NCBI GenBank assembly: GCA_009705435.1
Contig: WLTJ01000035.1
Span: forward strand, 1 to 10,331
Length of the DNA stretch: 10,331 nt
Direction of reading: 5' to 3'
Source: Actinomycetota bacterium
GTDB taxonomy: Bacteria; Actinomycetota; Acidimicrobiia; Acidimicrobiales; Ilumatobacteraceae
The notes beneath the pieces are model-generated. The model saw only the letters and a program-made list of their open reading frames with translations, was not told the origin of the DNA and made no database searches. Both the position numbers and the translations under genes were made by a program. This document shows positions 5,660 to 10,331 of the stretch, piece by piece; positions within the stretch are counted from its first letter, which is position 1; each line of letters starts with the position of its first letter.

Positions 5660-7227
5660 ATTTTCACTGACGGGCGTAAGCGAGCTGCGACGATAGGCGG
5701 TAACAACACAATGGCCAAGATAGAAGCCATGATCAGTAGATAGACGAACGCCGATGTACCGGAATCAGATTCTTCGATAACCACACTTGTTGCGACTGCA
5801 ACACCCGGTGTTGGTATCCCTGAAGCATCCGTTCCTGTTCCTGTGTCTGCTCCGGTGCCAGTGTTGGTTCCGGTACCTGTTCCCGTGTCGGTTCCTGTTC
5901 CTGTGTCTATTTCGGTGCCCGTGTCGGTGCCCGTGTCGGTTCCTGTGTCTGTGCCTGGAACAGTTGTTGCACCTGGAACAGTTGGAGTGCCTGGGACAGT
6001 TGTTGCACCTGGAATAGTCGGAGCAGTCTTAGTCACGAGGAAGTCGCCAGTGATGGTTGGGTTCGCGCAACTTTTAATGGCTGGAGCTGCATTTGCACCA
6101 GGAATTTTCGCCGCTGCGGAAAACCCGTACTCAACGAGGTTTTTTGGAAGCGGTGCGTAACCCAATTGTTCTGCTTTTTGTTGGCCAGCACACAAGAAAT
6201 AGAAGATGAAGTCGGACAATGTCGCACCTTTGTCGGCACTAAATGGCGACGCTTCACTTGTTGGCACGATCATGTACGAGTAACTCGAAACGGGGTAAGC
6301 ACGGGCATCGCGGTTTGTGTACACGCCGTTGAGAACCTGCGTGCCATCACTATTGATTCGTGCACCGAGTAGAGCAACCGTCACATTGATGGCAACGGGT
6401 TGGGTGTATGCACCAGATGCATTTTTTACTGACGCCACGGGGAAACCGCGCTCTTTGGCGTAACCATATTCAACGTAGGTAATGGCACCTTCGTTATATG
6501 GAGCAGCGACATAGTTGGCGACTCCGTCTGAATACTGCTGGGCTGCGAAACCGCTGTTGGGAAAATCTGGATACAGGGAGGTTGGTGCGCAACCCGAACC
6601 AAGATTTGCTTGTTGGCACAAATAGTTCCACGATGCGGAAGCCTGGTTTTCCAAGAACGCCGTGAATTGTGCGGAAGTACCCGAACCATCAGAGCGGATA
6701 ACGGGCTTGATTCGCGTTGCCGGCATCACTCGTTGTGGATTGTCCGCAACAATTGCGGCGTCATTCCACATCACGACTTGGCCGCTAAAAATTTTGCCCA
6801 AAGTTGTTGGTGACAACTGCAGATCAGTAATTTTTTGACCGCTGGCCTTGAGGTTGTACATGAAGGCAGTACCACCAGCCACGATTGGAAGGTATGCATA
6901 TGGACGACCTGCGGCTGATGCAGTTTCATCGGCGGCTACGTCGCCGTTACGATCGATAAGCGCCGCTTGAAAAGGAATTTCTGAGACAGCAAAGTCAACT
7001 TGGCTTTGGTAATAGCTTGCGCGACCGGCAGTCGATCCCACGCCTTGGAAGTTGATGACGAGACCCTGACGAGCCACATCAGCACGCCATTGGTCGACAG
7101 CAATTTGGCTCCATGTTGAACCAGCACCATCGACTGGCGCGTCGGCGTGTACCACTGCAGGTGAGACGAAGGCTAGTGAGGTAAATAATGCAGCGGTTGC
7201 TTTGACGAATTTCTTGATGCGACGCAT
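5656..7227 (-). CDS. pstS: Phosphate ABC transporter substrate-binding protein with C-terminal membrane anchor
   Basis: Binds phosphate outside the cytoplasmic membrane and delivers it to PstCA. Residues 1-30 are a Sec signal peptide with cleavage near VHADA; there is no lipobox cysteine. The binding domain (about 31-400) shows GAGST (34-38), GVGSTAGR (62-69), FAVSEIPF (79-86) and RSDGSGTSAQF (178-188), all phosphate-site regions of PstS. Cys204 and Cys213 could form a disulfide. Residues 404-470 are a low-complexity linker, first PGATTVPGT-type repeats, then Thr-Gly/Asp-Thr repeats. A hydrophobic segment (about 493-514) and the basic tail ARLRPSVKI follow, so the C-terminus is probably anchored in the membrane. 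At 523 residues it is far longer than the usual 340-380. The ATG has GGAAGG eight bases upstream and shares one base with the pstB stop (TGATG). It lies after pstCAB, not before as in many operons. Confidence 0.94.
   Translation of the reverse strand: MRRIKKFVKATAALFTSLAFVSPAVVHADAPVDGAGSTWSQIAVDQWRADVARQGLVINFQGVGSTAGRASYYQSQVDFAVSEIPFQAALIDRNGDVAADETASAAGRPYAYLPIVAGGTAFMYNLKASGQKITDLQLSPTTLGKIFSGQVVMWNDAAIVADNPQRVMPATRIKPVIRSDGSGTSAQFTAFLENQASASWNYLCQQANLGSGCAPTSLYPDFPNSGFAAQQYSDGVANYVAAPYNEGAITYVEYGYAKERGFPVASVKNASGAYTQPVAINVTVALLGARINSDGTQVLNGVYTNRDARAYPVSSYSYMIVPTSEASPFSADKGATLSDFIFYFLCAGQQKAEQLGYAPLPKNLVEYGFSAAAKIPGANAAPAIKSCANPTITGDFLVTKTAPTIPGATTVPGTPTVPGATTVPGTDTGTDTGTDTGTEIDTGTGTDTGTGTGTNTGTGADTGTGTDASGIPTPGVAVATSVVIEESDSGTSAFVYLLIMASILAIVLLPPIVAARLRPSVKI
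5831..5950 (-). repeat. Degenerate 6-nt repeat tract in pstS encoding Thr-Gly/Asp-Thr
   Basis: A run of related hexamers (plus-strand variants such as GTTCCT, GTGTCG, GTGCCC) encodes residues 427-466, mainly alternating Thr with Gly or Asp. It is a coding low-complexity linker between the phosphate-binding domain and the membrane anchor. Units vary at the codon level, so the tract looks old or selected at the protein level and not freshly expanded. Confidence 0.8.
5951..6022 (-). repeat. Two tandem 36-bp copies in pstS
   Basis: Copies at 5951-5986 and 5987-6022 differ at 3 of 36 positions by eye. Each encodes a PGATTVPGT-type 12-residue unit (residues about 403-426). The length is a multiple of three, so the copies preserve the frame and extend the linker. 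Confidence 0.85.
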
Positions 7228-8078
7228 CAGCCAAACCTTCCGTTTACATAATCATTGGTGCGGGGATCCACGGGATTGCTGAAGATGGCCTTAGTCGGAC
7301 CTTCTTCAATGATCCGTCCAGGTTCATTTTCAGCAGCCAAGAAGAAGGCACAACGATGCGAAACGCGCTGCGCTTGTTGCATGTTGTGGGTCACGATAAC
7401 GACAGTGATCGTTTCACTGATTTCGCTGATGGTCTGCTCAATGCGTCGTGTTGAGGTTGGATCGAGAGCCGAACATGGTTCGTCCATCAGCAACACTTGT
7501 GGGCTCACTGCTAGCGAGCGTGCGATACACAGACGTTGTTGCTGTCCACCAGATAACGCACGACCTGGGTCACCGAGACGATTCTTGACTTCGTTCCACA
7601 AACCGGCTTTGGTGAGACATGATTCGATGAGATCATCTCGTTCTGAGCGTGTTGATTTAAGGCCTGACAACTTGAGCCCTGCCAACACATTTTCGGCAAC
7701 AGTCATAGCTGGAAATGGGTTCGGCTTTTGGAAAACCATGCCGATACGACGTCGAACGTCGGTCACAGGAATTGCGCCACGGTAGATGTCGACGCCGTCA
7801 ATGAGAATTTCACCGGCAAGTGTTGCGCTTGGAACAAGTTCGTGCATGCGGTTGAGGGTTCGTAAGAAAGTGCTCTTTCCGCAACCAGAAGGTCCGATGA
7901 GAGCCGTGACTTGGCCTGGTGCCATGTCAAGGTTGACTCCTTCAAGAACTTTTTTGGTTCCGAACCAACATGCAACATTGCTCGCAGTCAATCCTGCGGC
8001 TTTGTGGCCAGGATCAAGCAAAGAGATGTCTGATGACATCGCTGTTGTATTTGATGGAGTGGTATCGATTGACGTCAT
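7227..8078 (-). CDS. pstB: Phosphate ABC transporter ATP-binding protein
   Basis: ATPase that powers phosphate import through PstCA at the inner face of the membrane. The 283 residues contain Walker A GPSGCGKST (62-70), the Q-loop in VFQKPNPFP (115-123, Gln117), the ABC signature LSGGQQQR (175-182), Walker B VLLMDE (195-200) with catalytic Glu200, the D-loop SALD and the switch His231 in VTHNMQQA. QKPNPFP and the NRMHELVP stretch (76-83) are typical of PstB. The first 25-30 residues, rich in Ser and Thr, extend beyond the usual 250-260 residue family length. The start overlaps the pstA stop as ATGA and has AAAGGGA five bases upstream. All catalytic motifs are intact. Confidence 0.96.
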   Translation of the reverse strand: MTSIDTTPSNTTAMSSDISLLDPGHKAAGLTASNVACWFGTKKVLEGVNLDMAPGQVTALIGPSGCGKSTFLRTLNRMHELVPSATLAGEILIDGVDIYRGAIPVTDVRRRIGMVFQKPNPFPAMTVAENVLAGLKLSGLKSTRSERDDLIESCLTKAGLWNEVKNRLGDPGRALSGGQQQRLCIARSLAVSPQVLLMDEPCSALDPTSTRRIEQTISEISETITVVIVTHNMQQAQRVSHRCAFFLAAENEPGRIIEEGPTKAIFSNPVDPRTNDYVNGRFG

Positions 8079-9211
8079 GCCAATCCCTTTCTCTTAAGTC
8101 GACGCTTCTTTAGTCGACTGATGTTGTCTGGACCTCGTCCACCAATTGCTCGGGCGATAACGAAGAGAACGAGAACGAGAATGACGAGCACTAAAGCGCC
8201 AGTCCATGCTCGCTGTACTTGTGCTTCTTGAGGAAAGCGGATGAGACGGAAAACGAAATAAGGGAGTGCATCTTGTTTCCCTGATAACGGATTGGCATTC
8301 ATCACGAAGGCACCACCGACAGTCAAAATGAGCGGTGCGGTCTCACCGATAACGCGGGCAACGCCGAGAATGACAGCGGTGACGAGACCAGATTTTGCTG
8401 TCGGTAAAACAACTCGTGACGTAGTTCGCCATTCTGTTCCACCGAGGGCCAGCGATGCCTCGCGAAGGCCACCGGGGACTAGTCGTAACACGACTTCGGA
8501 TGTTCGGGTAACTGTTGGTAAGAACAAAACAGCAAGAGCGAGTGAACCTGCCAAACCAGTTTGCTGATTGCCGAGGGCCAAGATCCAAGCGGCATAAATG
8601 AAAAGACCAGCCACAATTGACGGGACAGCGCTCATTGCGTCAATGATCATGCGGAGTGGTTTGGTGAGACGACCCTTGACTTCATTGAGGTATACGGCCG
8701 TAGTGATGCCGAGAGGAACCGAGATGAGGCTGGCAATACCAACTTGTTGCAAGGTTCCGACAATTGCGTGTGCTCCTCCACCTTCGGTTGCATCACTGAG
8801 TGCGCCAACGAACTTTTGATCTTGGGTGAAAAACTGTGGGCGCAATGAGTGGTAGCCCTTGCTGATGACGTAACCGAGCACCAAAATCAAGGGAACAACT
8901 GCAACCATTCCACCAGTCCAGATGAAGGTTCGTGCCAAATGGTCTTTGGCTTTGACTGCGCCACGTAGTTCCCAAACTGCCACTGTGGAGATGATGTTGA
9001 AAAACACATACCAACACACCAAAAATCCAAGCGCGCCGGAAACTGGCAGCAAGATTTGGAAGAAGAAGTAACTCAGTGCCAACGCCGAAATGGCAGAGCC
9101 AGTCATCACGATGACATCGACTATTTCGATATCGCGAATCTTGATACGTTCTTCGGTATCAATCTTGTCTTCGCCACTGTCGTTGAGAGTCGTGTTCAGA
9201 GTCGTTGTCAT
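8075..9211 (-). CDS. pstA: Phosphate ABC transporter permease PstA
   Basis: One of the two membrane subunits of the phosphate importer. The 378 residues exceed the common 280-300. The core permease domain carries AHAIVGTLQQVGIASLISVPLGI (147-169), the AVPSIVAGLFIY segment (195-206) and the EAA loop EASLALGGTEWRTTSRVVLPTA (251-272), which contacts PstB, followed by ARVIGETAPLI (285-295). Before the core there are two additional probable membrane helices (about 34-55 and 58-80) after a charged acidic N-terminus; the next helix (98-118) starts the normal permease. The C-terminus ends in a strongly basic Lys/Arg tail. The ATG has GGAG seven bases upstream and is 1 nt after the pstC stop. Confidence 0.95.
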   Translation of the reverse strand: MTTTLNTTLNDSGEDKIDTEERIKIRDIEIVDVIVMTGSAISALALSYFFFQILLPVSGALGFLVCWYVFFNIISTVAVWELRGAVKAKDHLARTFIWTGGMVAVVPLILVLGYVISKGYHSLRPQFFTQDQKFVGALSDATEGGGAHAIVGTLQQVGIASLISVPLGITTAVYLNEVKGRLTKPLRMIIDAMSAVPSIVAGLFIYAAWILALGNQQTGLAGSLALAVLFLPTVTRTSEVVLRLVPGGLREASLALGGTEWRTTSRVVLPTAKSGLVTAVILGVARVIGETAPLILTVGGAFVMNANPLSGKQDALPYFVFRLIRFPQEAQVQRAWTGALVLVILVLVLFVIARAIGGRGPDNISRLKKRRLKRKGLA

Positions 9212-9212
9212 G

Positions 9213-10232
9213 TCAGATCTCCGTTGACGATCCGGATCGTGACTTGCTGACCACGGTTGAGGCTGCGGCGTTCACCAACAGCGTGATGATGAAGAGTGCG
9301 AGACCAGCAGCCATCAAAGCACTAATTCCGAATGTGCTTGATTCACTGAACTTCAGCGCAATCAGTGCGGCGATGCTGTTTGAGCCCTGATCAAGAATTG
9401 ACCATTTGGCAGTAAAAGCGGGCGAAATGATGAGCGTGACTGCGATGGTTTCGCCGAGCGCGCGACCAAGGCCGAGCATTGAGCCACCGATGATTCCGCC
9501 ACGACCAAATGGCAATACCACATCGCGTACAACTCCCCAACGAGTTCCACCAAGGGCCATGGCTCCTTCGCGTTCGCCTGGGGGAGCTTGTGAGAACACT
9601 TCACGCATAACTGCGGTACAAATGGGGATCACCATTAACGACACGATGACACCAGAGACGAAGGTTGATGACGGAAAGATGCCAAGCGAAGTTCCGTATT
9701 GATCGTCAACATGGAAAAAAGGAATCCAACCCAAGTGATCGGCCATCCACTTCGACAAGGTGATGAGTCGGGGCTGCAAAAAAAACAAGCCCCATAGTCC
9801 GTAGATCAAACTTGGGACAGCCGCTAAAAGGTCGATCATCGCTGTGAGCAAACGGCGCATTTTGCGAGGAGCGTATTCGGTAATAAAAAGTGCTGTCGAG
9901 AGCGCTACTGGAACCGCGATGAAAAGTGCTACGACTGCGATTTGTACGGTGAAGGGCAAGATTGCGGCGATGCCGAATTTGCCACCTTGATCTGGGGCCC
10001 ACTCAGAATCGGTGAGGAAACCCCAGCCGGCGACCTTGAGAGCGTCATACCCCTTGACTAACAAGAAGCCACCGATGAGACCCATCAAAATGAAGGTGAT
10101 GACCGCCGAACTGGTGGCGACTGAGCGGAAGATTCGGTCAACGCCCGAGCGTCGTACGACTGGGTCAACGACCTCGTCGAGAACTGGTATGTGAGCAAGG
10201 TCGGCGGGGGCGGATTGACCTACGACTGACAC
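9213..10232 (-). CDS. pstC: Phosphate ABC transporter permease PstC
   Basis: The other membrane subunit of the phosphate importer and first gene of the operon. From the GTG at 10232 the product is 339 residues, with a 30-residue N-terminal segment, a first helix at about 41-60, the PstC-type region DALKVAGWGFLTDSEW (63-78), the core from about 88, AAVPSLIYGLWGLF (137-150), and the EAA loop REGAMALGGTRWGVVRDVVLP (221-241) followed by GRALGETIAVTLI. The start is uncertain. The GTG has AGGAAG six bases upstream. An ATG at 10262 (349 residues) and a TTG at 10304 (363 residues) are in frame but have no convincing ribosome site and overlap the likely promoter region. The core domain does not depend on this choice. 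pstS and phoU are not upstream in the visible sequence. Confidence 0.92.
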   Translation of the reverse strand: MSVVGQSAPADLAHIPVLDEVVDPVVRRSGVDRIFRSVATSSAVITFILMGLIGGFLLVKGYDALKVAGWGFLTDSEWAPDQGGKFGIAAILPFTVQIAVVALFIAVPVALSTALFITEYAPRKMRRLLTAMIDLLAAVPSLIYGLWGLFFLQPRLITLSKWMADHLGWIPFFHVDDQYGTSLGIFPSSTFVSGVIVSLMVIPICTAVMREVFSQAPPGEREGAMALGGTRWGVVRDVVLPFGRGGIIGGSMLGLGRALGETIAVTLIISPAFTAKWSILDQGSNSIAALIALKFSESSTFGISALMAAGLALFIITLLVNAAASTVVSKSRSGSSTEI

Positions 10233-10272
10233 GACATACTTCCTAGGACCTCTATCTGACATCAAGTTGGCG

Positions 10273-10294
10273 CAATAATGAACGGAAGGTGAAT
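10273..10294 (-). promoter_or_regulatory. Candidate PHO box upstream of pstC
   Basis: On the minus strand two adjacent 11-nt direct-repeat units read ATTCACCTTCC then GTTCATTATTG. Each fits about 8 of 11 positions of the streptomycete PhoP unit G(G/T)TCAYYYR(G/C)G as I remember it. A weaker third unit (GTTGGTTGCGA) precedes them. The site lies about 40-60 nt before the preferred pstC start, where a phosphate-starvation activator would be expected. A CATTAT -10-like hexamer lies inside unit two, with TTGGTT 18 nt upstream, so the exact promoter geometry is open. Confidence 0.45.
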
Positions 10295-10331
10295 TCGCAA
10301 CCAACGGTCCGTGAGCCCGATAAATGAAGGG

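Noticed and set aside
5831..6022. CRISPR-like repeats
   Set aside because: Units are 6 nt and 36 nt in direct tandem without unique spacers and lie in frame inside pstS.
5843..6160. Plus-strand open frame rich in Val-Pro-Val-Ser repeats opposite pstS
   Set aside because: It is the complement of the Thr-Gly repeat tract; low complexity with no ribosome site, and pstS on the other strand is clearly real.

Overview
The window is compact, almost fully coding DNA of intermediate GC content. It has overlapping or abutting genes and some TTG and GTG starts. The best guess is an actinobacterium, possibly an aquatic Acidimicrobiia-like lineage. Hints are an ethylmalonyl-CoA mutase of the actinobacterial type, an actinobacterial-style 3-hydroxybutyryl-CoA dehydrogenase, a PhoP-type direct repeat before the pst genes and a membrane-anchored surface PstS. 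The lineage is inferred from protein flavour only; there is no rRNA or marker gene here.

Left part (about 24-3559, minus strand): an operon reading leftward, hbd (3-hydroxybutyryl-CoA dehydrogenase), aat (leucyl/phenylalanyl-tRNA-protein transferase), ecm (ethylmalonyl-CoA mutase). Gene ends touch or overlap. hbd and ecm act on either side of crotonyl-CoA in the ethylmalonyl-CoA pathway, so acetyl-CoA assimilation (or polyhydroxybutyrate-linked C4 metabolism) is the likely theme. aat, a protein-degradation tagging enzyme, sits between them.

Middle (about 3560-5125): a short divergent intergenic region carries a perfect 10-bp-arm palindrome that looks like a repressor operator. It is followed on the plus strand by a tyrosine-phosphatase-family gene and a peptidase S51-like gene whose expected nucleophile serine is missing.

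Right part (about 5126-10331, minus strand): a high-affinity phosphate uptake operon in the order pstC-pstA-pstB-pstS plus a lipoprotein gene. All junctions are overlaps or 1-nt gaps. The permeases and ATPase form the ABC transporter. PstS has a cleavable signal peptide, a Thr/Gly-rich linker and a C-terminal membrane anchor instead of a lipobox. A candidate PHO box lies in front of pstC. An intrinsic terminator for the operon lies inside the 3' end of the convergent S51-like gene, and the two stop codons abut as TGATCA. No phoU, tRNA, rRNA, mobile element or CRISPR array was seen. No gene-free stretch exceeds about 105 bases; the 23 bases at the left edge and roughly 100 bases at the right edge hold no complete extra gene.
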